64,000 nt of DNA from VXOZ01 sp965220045 (GCA_965220045.1 OZ244803.1:2294001-2358000), one strand, 5' to 3'; shown: positions 8,049-17,316, counted from the first letter of the stretch. Notes: generated by a model from the letters alone, not told the origin. A program made the numbers and translations.

Positions 8049-9827
8049 ATGACGTTGCGGAGCCAAGATTTGCGCGACCTCAACCGACAGGGCGACGCTC
8101 TGCGCATGGGCATGGACTGGACCGTGGACGATCTGGGCAAGCCGCAGGTGCTCGTGGAGAGCGTGACCGGCTGCTCCCATCCTTCCAGCGTGCACCTCGG
8201 CGATCTGGTCGAACAAGCCAAGTTTGGCGTGTACACGCTCGGCGGCAAGCCGGCTGAATTCTACTGCACCGACATCTGCGACGGTGTGGCGCAAGCCCAT
8301 GCCGGCATGCGCTACAGCCTGCCCTCGCGGGACATCATCAGCTACATGACGGAAATCCACGCGCTGGCGCATCCCCACGACGCCATGGTCTGCATCTCCA
8401 CTGCCGATAAAGCCGTGCCCGGCCATCTGATGGCAATGGCGCGGGTGAACCTCCCTGCCATTCACATTCCCGGCGGCACCCAGACCAACGGCCCGTGCAA
8501 CATGTCGTCGGAACTGATGTACCCGCTCGGCATCATGCGCGATAAGGGTCAAATAACTGAGGAAGAACTGATTGCCAAGCAGAAGCACGCTTGCCCCACG
8601 CCCGGCGCCTGCCAGTTCATGGGCACCGCCAGCAGCAACCAAGTCATTTCGGAAGCCTTGGGGCTGGCGCTCCCCGGCAGCGCGCTCATTCCCGCGGCCC
8701 TGCGCGAACTTACCCGCATGGCCCGCGACGCTGGCGAGCAAGTGATGACTTTGTTGGAGAAAAACATCCGGCCCCGCGACATCCTGACGCCGGAAGCCTT
8801 CCACAATGCCCTCGTGCTCCACGCTGCGGTCGGCGGTTCCACCAATCTCCTGCTCCACGTGCCCGCCATCGCACAAGAGGTGGGCATTGAGGTCAACCCA
8901 CAGCAGTTCGACGAAATCGGCCGCAAGGTGCCCGTACTGACCGACGTTAAGACCTACGGCACGCATCCCGTGGAGTACATCTGGTATTGCGGCGGCGTGC
9001 CGGCCCTGATGAACGAAGTCAAAGAATTCCTATACCTCGACTGCCTCACGGTCACCGGCAAGACCATCGGCGAAAACCAGGAAGACCTGGAGGAGTCCGG
9101 TTGGTTCGACGAGATCGCGGGCTACCTGGACAACCACGGTCTCCGCAAAGAAGAAGTGCTCCATCCCATCGAGCGACCCTACAAGACCGGTGGCACGATT
9201 GCGGTGCTCACCGGCAATCTGGCGCCCGAGGGGGCCGTGATGAAGCACGTGGCCGCCGACCCGCGCACCCACCAGATGGTCGGGCGCGCCGTGCCCTTCG
9301 ACTGTGAGGATGACGCCATCGCCGGCGTGAAGAACGACGAGATCAAGCCGGGCGACGCCATGATAATCCGCTATGAAGGGCTGCGCTCCACCGGCATGCC
9401 GGAGATGTACTTCTGCACCACCGTCATCTCGGCCCGGCCCGATTTGGAAGCGAGTACCGCCATCATCACCGACGGGCGCTACTCCGGTGCGGCCAAGGGC
9501 CCCAACATCGGCCACGTCATGCCCGAAGCGGCGCTGGGCGGTCCGCTGGCGCTGGTGGAAAAGGACGACCTCATCGAGATTGACGTACCCGCCCGCTCGC
9601 TGGCAATCGTGGGCGTGAAAGGCGAACGCAAGTCTCCGGCGGAAATCGATAGCATTCTGGCGGACCGCCGCAGCCGCTGGCAACCGCCCGCGCAGCGACA
9701 CGCTGCCGGCGTGCTCTCCCTCTATGCCCGCGAGGCCGCCGACGTAACCGCAAACACGGCGTCCACAAACGGTCCCGCGGCAGATGTCACGGTGCGTCCA
9801 CAGACCGAGTCTACGCCGCGTCCATGA
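8049..9827 (+). CDS. IlvD/Edd family dehydratase (sugar-acid or dihydroxyacid dehydratase)
   Basis: Fe-S and Mg-dependent dehydratase that removes water from dihydroxy acids or sugar acids. Three candidate cluster cysteines are in place: TGCSHPSS (Cys about 42), TDICDGVAQ (about 77) and PTPGACQFMGTASSN (about 188), followed by EALGLALPG and the C-terminal TDGRYSGAAKGP. The PTPGACQFMGTA segment differs from the CPGCGSC region of true IlvD and resembles the pentonate/gluconate dehydratase branch, so I infer a sugar-acid substrate. The start at 8049 is chosen for GGGAGG 8 bp upstream; a longer frame from 7929 lacks support. The stop overlaps the next start (ATGA), so it is translationally coupled to the DNA glycosylase gene. 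592 residues. Confidence 0.87.
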   Translation: MTLRSQDLRDLNRQGDALRMGMDWTVDDLGKPQVLVESVTGCSHPSSVHLGDLVEQAKFGVYTLGGKPAEFYCTDICDGVAQAHAGMRYSLPSRDIISYMTEIHALAHPHDAMVCISTADKAVPGHLMAMARVNLPAIHIPGGTQTNGPCNMSSELMYPLGIMRDKGQITEEELIAKQKHACPTPGACQFMGTASSNQVISEALGLALPGSALIPAALRELTRMARDAGEQVMTLLEKNIRPRDILTPEAFHNALVLHAAVGGSTNLLLHVPAIAQEVGIEVNPQQFDEIGRKVPVLTDVKTYGTHPVEYIWYCGGVPALMNEVKEFLYLDCLTVTGKTIGENQEDLEESGWFDEIAGYLDNHGLRKEEVLHPIERPYKTGGTIAVLTGNLAPEGAVMKHVAADPRTHQMVGRAVPFDCEDDAIAGVKNDEIKPGDAMIIRYEGLRSTGMPEMYFCTTVISARPDLEASTAIITDGRYSGAAKGPNIGHVMPEAALGGPLALVEKDDLIEIDVPARSLAIVGVKGERKSPAEIDSILADRRSRWQPPAQRHAAGVLSLYAREAADVTANTASTNGPAADVTVRPQTESTPRP

Positions 9828-11092
9828 GCGCACGGGCTCCTTACCCGCTCTATGCCGTGCTCACGCTGGCGCTGCATGCCCAGGGCCTGGGCAGGTCGCC
9901 GGCAGAAGTCACCCACCCGGGAATGGAAGACGTCTACGCGGCGGTCGAGCGCGTGGGCTGGGTGCAAATTGACACGCTCCAAGTCGTCAATCGGGCGCAG
10001 TATCTCACGCTCTGGAGCAGGTTGGGCGCCTACGACACGAGCCTGCTCGACACGCTCCTCTTCGACGACGGCAATACCTCATCTGACAATAGACGCCGCC
10101 TGTTCGAGTACTGGGCGCACGCCGCCTGCATCATTCCCCTGAGTCTTTACTCTCGCTTCTTGCCGAGGATGCGCAACTACCGGCAGGGAACCAACCCTTC
10201 GTACCGAAAATGGATCGCGAATCCCGAGAAGCAGAAGCAGGTATCTGACTTACTTGATGCGGTACGTGAGCGCGGCGGCTCCCGCCCGGCGGACTTCCGC
10301 ACCGAGAAGCGCGCGCCCGGATCATGGTGGAATTGGGATGAAGCCAAGATTGCCCTGGAGCATCTCTACAACATTGGCGACCTCGCGATTGCCAACCGCG
10401 TGAACTTCCAGCGCATCTACGACATTCGCGACCGTGTGCTGCCGTCCTGGGTCGATCGCGAGGAGCCAACAGAGGAAGAAGCGCTGAAACACTTGCTGGA
10501 GGTTTCAATGCGGGCGCTTGGGGTGTGCGCGCCCAATCAGGTTGGTGACTATCTCCACTTGAAATCTACCGCAGTGAGACCACTGGTGGCGGCGCTGATT
10601 GCTGACGGCACGTTTGTCCGGATTGAAGGTCAACTCGCGGATGGCAAAGCGCGCGAACTCCTGGTGCACCGCGACCACCTGGCACTGCTCGAAGCTGCCG
10701 CGGACGGCGCCCTCCGCGTCCGCCGGACCACGTTTCTCAATCCCTTTGACAGCCTCTTCTGGGCCAAAGGACGCGACCGCGCCATGTGGAACTTCCATCA
10801 GAAATTGGAATGCTACGTGCCCGCGCCGGAGCGAAGGTGGGGGTACTTTTGCCTGCCGATTCTAGACAAGAGGCGTCTGGTCGGCCGCTTCGATCCAAAG
10901 CTGGAACGGAAAACCGGCTTGCTCCGGCTGAAGGCGCTCTATCTGGAACCGGGCATCAAGCCCAGCGACCGGCTGGCGGCCTCCGTTGCCCGCGCCATGC
11001 GCGACTTCATGCGCTTCCATGAGGCGACGGACCTGGTGGTGGAACGCAGTGATCCCACGGAATTCGGTGTGAAACTCATGTCTGCCTTATAG
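9824..11092 (+). CDS. AlkX/YcaQ-type DNA glycosylase (HTH_42 winged-helix family)
   Basis: Family of the E. coli interstrand-crosslink glycosylase YcaQ (AlkX) and Streptomyces AlkZ, which unhook bulky N-alkyl adducts and crosslinks. Seen: the catalytic Q-x-D motif in GWVQIDTLQVVNRAQ (Gln 48, Asp 50), placing it in the YcaQ rather than the AlkZ (QxQ) branch; tandem winged-helix segments follow, with a conserved FLNPFDSLFW and a basic C-terminal region. 422 residues, typical. ATG overlaps the dehydratase stop by 4 bp, so it is expressed from the same transcript although no functional link is obvious. The function is inferred from family knowledge. Confidence 0.85.
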   Translation: MSARAPYPLYAVLTLALHAQGLGRSPAEVTHPGMEDVYAAVERVGWVQIDTLQVVNRAQYLTLWSRLGAYDTSLLDTLLFDDGNTSSDNRRRLFEYWAHAACIIPLSLYSRFLPRMRNYRQGTNPSYRKWIANPEKQKQVSDLLDAVRERGGSRPADFRTEKRAPGSWWNWDEAKIALEHLYNIGDLAIANRVNFQRIYDIRDRVLPSWVDREEPTEEEALKHLLEVSMRALGVCAPNQVGDYLHLKSTAVRPLVAALIADGTFVRIEGQLADGKARELLVHRDHLALLEAAADGALRVRRTTFLNPFDSLFWAKGRDRAMWNFHQKLECYVPAPERRWGYFCLPILDKRRLVGRFDPKLERKTGLLRLKALYLEPGIKPSDRLAASVARAMRDFMRFHEATDLVVERSDPTEFGVKLMSAL

Positions 11093-11166
11093 ACTGTTGC
11101 TAGAATCTGAGCAAACGCAACGGCATGGACGTGAGTGAGGCACGAGCTACCACGGGAGGCACAGTA

Positions 11167-11598
11167 ATGCAGACGGTGACGGTAAAGTGCCACGAGCGGC
11201 TGCAGCACGTGGTTGTCACGGATTCCCACGCGCTGATCGCCGATGAACCCACGCCTGAGGGCGAGAATCTCGGCCCCAATCCCTATGAACTGCTGCTGGC
11301 CGCGCTCGGCACCTGCACAGCCATGACGCTTCGGCTGTATGCCGACAGGAAAGCGTGGGACCTCCAGACGGTGCGGGTGGAACTCAGCCACGAGCGCGTG
11401 CACGCCCGCGACTGCGCAGAGTGCGAGCAACAGAGCGGTTCCAGGATCGATCTCATCCGCCGCTACATTGTTGTTACGGGTGCGCTCGACGACACGCAGC
11501 GCGAGCGGCTCCTCCAGATTGCCGAGCGTTGTCCCGTACATCGCACACTCGACGGCGGCCCGACGATCCTCACCGAGCTAGACGTAGTACAGGGTTGA
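11167..11598 (+). CDS. OsmC/Ohr-like peroxiredoxin family protein
   Basis: Thiol peroxidase-like protein that reduces organic hydroperoxides or acts as an uncharacterised redox hydrolase. Both redox cysteines are seen: ALGTCTAMTLRLYA (Cys about 50, on the central helix) and ERCPVHRTL (Cys about 122). An extra cysteine pair, DCAECE, lies near residues 83-86. The start at 11167 is chosen because GGGAGG sits 7 bp upstream; the longer frame from 11125 is not needed. 143 residues, normal for the family. Followed by a repeat island, so probably the last gene of its transcript. Confidence 0.88.
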   Translation: MQTVTVKCHERLQHVVVTDSHALIADEPTPEGENLGPNPYELLLAALGTCTAMTLRLYADRKAWDLQTVRVELSHERVHARDCAECEQQSGSRIDLIRRYIVVTGALDDTQRERLLQIAERCPVHRTLDGGPTILTELDVVQG

Positions 11599-12519
11599 GA
11601 GCTTAATCGTTGTGCAGGTCTTCGAGGCCCGAGGAGCCGCCGAGAATCGCACTGAGGTAGACCTGCGCTCGCTGGCGTATGCGACTGAACAAGATCGGAT
11701 GGATTCTGGGCCCGGCACGAGGGGAGCCTGCGAGGAAATGACGGATCGGCTTGTTCCTCTCGACAGATGGAGGTGTCCTTCTCTTTGTAGCGCGGGGGCT
11801 TGTCCCCCGCTCCGTCAAAGAGAGAGTGAGTAGCCTAGGTTGCGTTCCCCTTCAGGGCTATGTACATCTTGCACGGAGAAGATGGATTCCCGCTTTCGCG
11901 GGAATGACGCTCCCTGGGAACGTGGGCGTCCCGCCCGCATTGATGGGATTCCCACCTTCGCGGGAGTGACGGATCGGTGTGTTCCTCTCGGCGGATTGAT
12001 GTGTTCTCCTCTTTGTAGCGCGGGGGCTTGTCCCCCGCTCCGTCAAATGGATAGTGTGCAGCTGAGGAATCGTCTTCCCTCTAGAGTTTAACTCGTTGCC
12101 CAGAGAAGATGGATTCCCGCTTTCGCGGGAATGACGAATTGGCTTGTCCCCCGCTCCGTTCACTGAAAGAGTGTGTAGCCCAGGACTCGTCTCACCTCTG
12201 GCGTTTGTACTCCTTGCACGGAGAAGATGGATTCCCGCTTTCGCGGGAATGACGCTACCTGGGAACGTGGACGTCCCGCCCGCATCGATGGGATTCCCAC
12301 CTTCGCGGGAATGACGGAGGATGCGCCCCTCGCGCACCCTCTCACATCCGCTCATTTGTACGCACTCTTCAACATACAAATGACGGACAAAGCGCCGTCC
12401 CACTGCGACGGACGAAAAGCTGCTCCGCTTCGTGGAAAGGACCGCCTGGTTCGGCAAAGAACACCGCAGCCGGAGAGCACGAGTTTCCGGCAAATCGCCC
12501 TCGATAGGAACGAAGACTA
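11599..12519. repeat. Repeat island 1: composite palindromic elements
   Basis: About 0.9 kb without a gene. Type A palindromes (core stem ATTCCCGC/GCGGGAAT) at 11881-11909, 12108-12136 and 12226-12254; A-prime variants with CCACCTTCGCGGG at 11942-11971 and 12287-12316. Type B hairpins (GCGGGGG, loop CTTGT, CCCCCGC) at 11788-11810 and 12016-12038, with a half copy near 12141-12156. A type C linker (GGGAACGTGGGCGTCCCGCC) joins A to A-prime twice, giving 91-bp composites at 11881-11971 and 12226-12316. The spacers between B and A are also related to one another. Short open frames here are repeat translations. Confidence 0.9.
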
Positions 12520-13899
12520 TCAGCGAATGTTTTGTAGCAGTTCCAAAGCAGTTTCCTCCACGCTCGCTCCGGAGGCGGCGGTGAAGCGGCTCCAGCGGCC
12601 CACGTTGACCTCATAGCCGCCTTCTTCATACGCGGTTGGCGTCGGGAAGTATCCCTGATAGCTGTTCGCGTAGCCGACAATAAACGTACGTGCAAAGGGA
12701 GACTGTCGCTTTATGTCTAGTCCAATTTGGCAGAAGAGCTCACCAGGAACACCCACCCAGGCGCTATCGCCAATGGCGAGCACCTGAATCTCGCCTTCTT
12801 CCCGGCGGGCATTGTTGCGCGTGAGTTCGTACTGTTCCAACACTACGCGATGCTTGTTAATCTCCCGCCGCACTTCCGCCGCCGAGGCGCCGCTGCGTTC
12901 CACTCGCTCCACCTGCGCCCTCGCGGCAGCATAGGCATGGTCAGCCTCATCATTCGCCGGCAGATCGGTTCGGTACGTCCAGTTCACACGCTTGGTTGCA
13001 ATCCGCACGTGACTATCAGCCGCAGGCACTTCATCCGGCAACAGCGAGGCCGCCACGCGCAACACCTCGCCGCCCAATTGCAACCCAACTTCCCGCGCAT
13101 CTCGCGTACTTCGCCGCACAACCGGTGGATTCACGTCGCCGCACGCGCCTTGCGTGAACAGCGCCGTCACGCCCGGCCCCAACGCCGCTTCCACCGCGGC
13201 CATGGCGAAGCCCGGGTAGTCTGCCGAAACCTGCGGCTGGCTCATGGCGCAGATGGGATGGGCGGTGAAGTTGCTGAGCACGGCCAGCGGTGTGCCGTTG
13301 GGCCGCTGTGCCAGCAGCACGCCCACGTCCGGGTCTATTGGCCCCCGCCGTACGACCTCGCCCGGCGCGGCCCGATCCCAATTGCGATATACCTTGCCGT
13401 CGCTATGAATCACGCGCCGGTTTTCCGCAATCCCGTGGATTTCGCCCGCACCCACCTTGATTATGGCCGGCTCGCGTTGCTGCCAGGCGGCGATGGCCGC
13501 GCCTGCCAAACTGCGCGCAAGGTCCTGCACCCAGGGCCAATCCAGGTCGAGTGTGGAGAGATCAATAGAAGCATGGCTGCTATGCGTGTGGCTGGCGCTG
13601 AGCATCACGTGCTCACCCGGTATTGACGTGTGTGCCGCCACCTGGGCCCGCACCGCAGCAGCGAACGCCGCCGGCGGAAAGCCGATCATGTCGCAGGCAA
13701 CAAGCGCTGCCGCCTGTTCACCATCGTCAATCACGAGCGCCTTGGCCCATAGGTCGTCGTGCACGCCCACAAAGGGGTCCTGCCGGTCCCAGCCGTAGCC
13801 GAGGTACGGCATGCCAATCTCAGGGGTAATGCAGACCCGCGCAGTGCCGACCAGGTAATTGTGTCTATTGCCAAAGGGTGACAAGTCAGACTCGCCCAT
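12520..13899 (-). CDS. Neutral/alkaline ceramidase-like hydrolase
   Basis: Resembles the N-terminal catalytic domain of neutral/alkaline non-lysosomal ceramidases (amidases acting on lipids). Seen: the zinc histidines in SASHTHSSHA (His 104 and 106), NFTAHPICA (His 214) and the family motif GACGDVNP (251-258), plus a C-terminal GVPGELFCQIG and a YFPTPTAYEEGGYE segment. No signal peptide or membrane segment is visible, and at 459 residues the C-terminal immunoglobulin-like domain of classical ceramidases is missing, so substrate and location remain open; such proteins are common in marine and sponge-associated bacteria. ATG at 13899 with GGGAGG just upstream. Isolated on the minus strand, with its 3' end facing repeat island 1. 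Confidence 0.85.
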   Translation of the reverse strand: MGESDLSPFGNRHNYLVGTARVCITPEIGMPYLGYGWDRQDPFVGVHDDLWAKALVIDDGEQAAALVACDMIGFPPAAFAAAVRAQVAAHTSIPGEHVMLSASHTHSSHASIDLSTLDLDWPWVQDLARSLAGAAIAAWQQREPAIIKVGAGEIHGIAENRRVIHSDGKVYRNWDRAAPGEVVRRGPIDPDVGVLLAQRPNGTPLAVLSNFTAHPICAMSQPQVSADYPGFAMAAVEAALGPGVTALFTQGACGDVNPPVVRRSTRDAREVGLQLGGEVLRVAASLLPDEVPAADSHVRIATKRVNWTYRTDLPANDEADHAYAAARAQVERVERSGASAAEVRREINKHRVVLEQYELTRNNARREEGEIQVLAIGDSAWVGVPGELFCQIGLDIKRQSPFARTFIVGYANSYQGYFPTPTAYEEGGYEVNVGRWSRFTAASGASVEETALELLQNIR

Positions 13900-14052
13900 A
13901 GGCCTCCCTCAGGTTTCCAATTCACCCATCCAAGTGCAGCATACACACCCCGAACCGTATTTGTCTAAAGGTGTGTGAAAGCCGACCAATGGTGTGCCAT
14001 TGATCGATAGCGAAGTAATCGCTGAAAGACAAATCCTATGACAGCACTCTTG

Positions 14053-14058
14053 TATAAT
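14053..14058 (+). promoter_or_regulatory. Consensus -10 hexamer upstream of the first amidohydrolase gene
   Basis: TATAAT, preceded by TG directly. No recognisable -35 at 16-18 bp. It lies about 50 bp before the ATG at 14109. Confidence 0.35.
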
Positions 14059-14108
14059 CAGGGAAACCTGCGCCACACTACGAAGACGACAGATGGATGG
14101 AGGCACCC

Positions 14109-14882
14109 ATGCGCGAAATGCCGCACCTCTTTGATGCGAACGTCTTTCTCGGTCCTATCTTCCTCCGGCACGACGATACCCCGGACGACGTCCCCCGTTT
14201 ACTCGCCGCCATGGACGAAAACGGCATCAGCCGCGCCCTCGTGACCCACGGGCTCGCCAAGTGGCAACATCCCGCCGTCGGCAACCAACTCGTCATCGAA
14301 CAGACCAAGGGCGTGGATAGGCTCGTTCCGTGTTGGGTTGTGATGCCGTCTGTCACCGGCGAGTTGCCGCCGGAGCGGCAACTCGTCGCCCAATTGCTGG
14401 AGTCCGGCGCGCGGGCGGCGCGCCTCTGCACCGGCATGAACCGGCTCACGCTCGAGCCCTTCGAAGTGGAATCGCTGCTGGAAGCCTTAGCCGAGCGACG
14501 GGTACCGCTGTTCCTGGATACCAATAACCGGCATTGGAGCGAGCCGCGTCCGTGGGACTTCATCGAGTGGGCGCTCCGCACGTATCCTACGCTGCCGCTC
14601 GTGCTGTTGCGCGAGCCGCCGGCGAACTATCGCACGCTCTTCACGCTCATGGACCGGCACGCCAACCTGTACATCGAGACCTGTTATTTCCAGGGCCACG
14701 ATGCCATCGCTCTCTGTGCCTCCCGCTGGGGCGCGGAGCGCTTGGTGTTCGGCTCCGGGCTGCCTGAATGGGACCCGGGTATGGCCATCACCGGTCTTAC
14801 GTACGCTAGTTTCTCAGTGGAGGAGCGGGATGCCGTTGCCAGCCACAGCCTGCAGCGCCTCATTGACAACTGTGTCGTCTGA
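14109..14882 (+). CDS. Amidohydrolase_2-like TIM-barrel protein with degenerate metal site
   Basis: Fold resembles the amidohydrolase-2 (decarboxylase/lactonase) family. The N-terminal metal motif, usually xDxHxH, reads LFDANVFLGP (residues 7-16), so both histidines are lost. The C-terminal GSDxPH motif reads FGSGLPEWDPG (about 214-224), so the metal aspartate is displaced or lost. A non-metal enzyme or a binding/pseudoenzyme role is therefore possible. Start at 14109 is preferred because GGAGG is 5 bp upstream; an ATG at 14097 is in frame. The next gene is an intact member of the same superfamily, and the two may form a pair. 257 residues. Confidence 0.75.
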   Translation: MREMPHLFDANVFLGPIFLRHDDTPDDVPRLLAAMDENGISRALVTHGLAKWQHPAVGNQLVIEQTKGVDRLVPCWVVMPSVTGELPPERQLVAQLLESGARAARLCTGMNRLTLEPFEVESLLEALAERRVPLFLDTNNRHWSEPRPWDFIEWALRTYPTLPLVLLREPPANYRTLFTLMDRHANLYIETCYFQGHDAIALCASRWGAERLVFGSGLPEWDPGMAITGLTYASFSVEERDAVASHSLQRLIDNCVV

Positions 14883-14900
14883 CCGCCGTACAGGCAGCAA

Positions 14901-14956
14901 CCGTTCGTCATTCGATCCTTCGACAAGCTCAGGACAGGCAGGCTCAGGACGAACGG
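14901..14956. repeat. Palindromic repeat with CCGTTCGTC / GACGAACGG ends
   Basis: Nine-base inverted ends enclose TTCGACAAGCTCAGGAC and a second CTCAGGAC. A related element in the opposite orientation lies at 30438-30463 (CCGTTCGCCCTGAG ... GTCGAAGGG). This resembles a widespread REP-like family. Confidence 0.65.
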
Positions 14957-15043
14957 ATGCGCGAGACATGCCCGGAAAAAGGTCTTACCCCTGCAAAGAG
15001 AAATGCTTGGAATCCTAACTGACAGCGAGAAGGATGCAATGAC

Positions 15044-15868
15044 ATGGCGCAGATAGCTTCAGCAACCGGCAGCGACACGATGACCATCCGCGAGGCCGCC
15101 CTGCGCGGTGAGCCGCTTACCGGCGCGTTTATCGTGAATAACCACTCCCACCTGGGCATGTACTACGGATTCGCTCAGCCGAATCCGGACGCCGATGCCC
15201 TTGTGCGCACCATGGATCGCGTGGGCATTGACCAGTCGTGTGTCTTTTCCAGCCTGGCGATTACGGCCGACATGCGCAGCGGCAATGACATGAGCCTGGA
15301 AGCGGCGCGCCGCCACCCGGACCGCATCCTGGCATACGCGGTGCCGGACCCCAACCTCGCGCGTCAAGTCCGTGACGAAATGCAGCGCTGCGTCGACGCC
15401 GGCGTGCGGGGCATCAAATTCCACACAGGCCTGCATGGGTATCCGTTTGGGGGACCGGCGTACGTCCCCGCCTTTGAACTGGCTGACACGCACCGGCTGC
15501 CGCTCATCAGCCACGGCGTGGATTCCCCCGACGTGCTGCGCCGCACCGCGCGCGCCTATCCCAATGCCCACTTCATCGTGGCCCACGCCGGAGCGGGCCG
15601 CAGGCATCCGGAGTTAGACGCAATGTACACTGTCGCGATTGAGGAGCCAAACGTCTATCTGGACACCGCCGGTTCCGTTGCGCCGTACGGCATATTCGCG
15701 CAGTTGGTGGAACACGTGGGCGCCGGCAAGATTCTCTACGGCGACGACTTTCCCTGGATGTGTCCCACACACCAGATTGGACGCATACTCTTGGCACCTA
15801 TATCCGACGATGAGAAAAAGCAAATCCTCGGCGGCACCATGCAGCGGCTGCTGAGTACGCGGCGGTGA
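15044..15868 (+). CDS. Amidohydrolase_2 family metal-dependent hydrolase/decarboxylase
   Basis: TIM-barrel metal-dependent hydrolase with a complete ligand set: NNHSHLG (His 34, 36), IKFHTG (His 127), LISHG (His 157), IVAHAGAG (His 181) and LYGDDFPW (Asp 234). Members include ACMSD-type decarboxylases and lactonases; the substrate cannot be told from sequence. 274 residues. The ATG is preceded by AAGGA about 9 bp upstream. It follows a related gene with a lost metal site 160 bp upstream, so one may be the catalytic and the other an accessory or diverged copy. A repeat island follows, so transcription probably ends here. Confidence 0.87.
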   Translation: MAQIASATGSDTMTIREAALRGEPLTGAFIVNNHSHLGMYYGFAQPNPDADALVRTMDRVGIDQSCVFSSLAITADMRSGNDMSLEAARRHPDRILAYAVPDPNLARQVRDEMQRCVDAGVRGIKFHTGLHGYPFGGPAYVPAFELADTHRLPLISHGVDSPDVLRRTARAYPNAHFIVAHAGAGRRHPELDAMYTVAIEEPNVYLDTAGSVAPYGIFAQLVEHVGAGKILYGDDFPWMCPTHQIGRILLAPISDDEKKQILGGTMQRLLSTRR

Positions 15869-16467
15869 AGGATAGATTGGCCCATTGCACTCTTACGTGG
15901 AGGTCTAGGCACTGAGGATGCGTTCTGCGGTAGCGCGGGGGCTTGTCCCCCGCTTGGCACACGATGCGCGTCGCGTCGCAAGACTAAGATGGATTCCCGC
16001 ATGCGCGGGAATGACGGATTGAAATACTGCTTCTCCTTGTAGTGTAAGGCCAGGCAGGACTCAGTTGAACTGCGATTGGGAGCTTGCACACAGCGGGTGC
16101 CGGCATGAAGCAGCGTGGGGTCTGTTTCCCCGCCAAGAACGCGCGATTGGAAAACTCATAGTGCATGGATTCCGCGCCCCCGCGCGGGGGCGAGCTTTCG
16201 CGGGAATGACGCTACCTGGGAACGTGGGCGTCCCGCCCGCATTGATAGGATTCCCACCCTGGCGGGAATGACGGATTGAAGAGCATCTTCTCTTTGTAGC
16301 GCGGGGGCTTGTCCCCCGCCGGGGTAGGGAAGTGTGATGGCTAAGAAAAGATGGATTCCGGCTTTCGCCGGAATGACGGGTTGCGCGACTACGTTGCATG
16401 GCGGCCATGCAGAATAGACTCCATGCAGGTTCACGTGTGAATAGACGCATCGTTTGAGGAAAGCGCC
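15869..16467. repeat. Repeat island 2: type A, B and C palindromes
   Basis: No gene seen in about 600 bp. Type B hairpins at 15931-15953 and 16297-16319; type A palindromes at 15988-16016 and 16350-16378; A-prime at 16244-16273 joined by a type C linker (16212-16243) to an unusual palindrome at 16165-16210. The last 90 bp lead into the next gene. Confidence 0.9.
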
Positions 16468-17316
16468 ATGAAATACCTGATGCTCTCAAAACCTCTAGAA
16501 GACCTCTCCTACCCCGAGCTTGCCGATACCGTGGCCGACCTTGGCATGGACGGCGTAGATCTCACGGTGCGCTCGCCGGGGCATGTCTTGCCGGAACGGG
16601 TGAAGACGGATCTGCCAATTGCAGTGCGGGCTATTCGCGATCAGGGCTTGGATGTTGGCTGGCTGACGACGGCAATCGACAGCAGCCGGTCGCCTCATGC
16701 GGAAGAAATCATCGCCACGGCTGCTGATCTCGGCATCAAGCAGTTCAAGCTCGGCTACTTTCGCTACGCCGGTTTTGGCGAGATGCGCCGGCAAATCGCG
16801 GAGGTGCGTGAGCAGCTGCACGGCATCGAAACGCTGTGTCTGAAGTATGGCATCCAGGCCGGCGTGCACGCCCACGACGGGCCTACTCTTTCCGCCACCA
16901 CCCACGTGGTCTCGCTCTTGCTGGAGGGCATTGATCCCGCCGCCGTCTGCTACTATCCCGACCTCGGGCACATTGGCATCGAGGGCAGCTTTGGCGGTTG
17001 GATTCACGGCCTGGACTTGCTTTCCGATCGAATACACATGCTCGCCCTGGAAAACCTCGCCCAGTTCCAAGAGATGGATCCGGAGTCGGGAGCAGTATGC
17101 TGGCGACCCAAAGTCGTGCCGTTCGATCAAGGCTTCATTCCCTTCCCAGAAGCCTTCCAATACTTAAGGCAGATCGGCTATACAGGCTACGCCTCGTTTC
17201 AGGCCGAATACCGGGGACCGAACAGCTTCAAGGATTTGAACCAAGCCGAACTGCTCGCCCAGGTGAAGCGGGACCTGCAGTACACGAAGCGTCTCGCGGA
17301 CGCAGTTGGCCTGTAG
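16468..17316 (+). CDS. Sugar phosphate isomerase/epimerase-like TIM barrel (AP_endonuc_2 family)
   Basis: Xylose-isomerase-like TIM barrel of the type found in sugar and inositol catabolism. Conserved features: the N-terminal barrel strand GMDGVDLTV, HAHDGPTL near residue 132, a metal-site-like YYPDLGHIGIEG (about 170-181), HMLALENL, and a C-terminal FQAEYRG with a candidate metal Glu. 282 residues, no signal peptide. GAGGA lies 7 bp before the ATG. Followed after 177 bp by a sulfatase gene on the same strand, suggesting joint use on a sulfated sugar or polyol (inference). A second family member lies at 52.6-53.4 kb. Confidence 0.8.
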   Translation: MKYLMLSKPLEDLSYPELADTVADLGMDGVDLTVRSPGHVLPERVKTDLPIAVRAIRDQGLDVGWLTTAIDSSRSPHAEEIIATAADLGIKQFKLGYFRYAGFGEMRRQIAEVREQLHGIETLCLKYGIQAGVHAHDGPTLSATTHVVSLLLEGIDPAAVCYYPDLGHIGIEGSFGGWIHGLDLLSDRIHMLALENLAQFQEMDPESGAVCWRPKVVPFDQGFIPFPEAFQYLRQIGYTGYASFQAEYRGPNSFKDLNQAELLAQVKRDLQYTKRLADAVGL

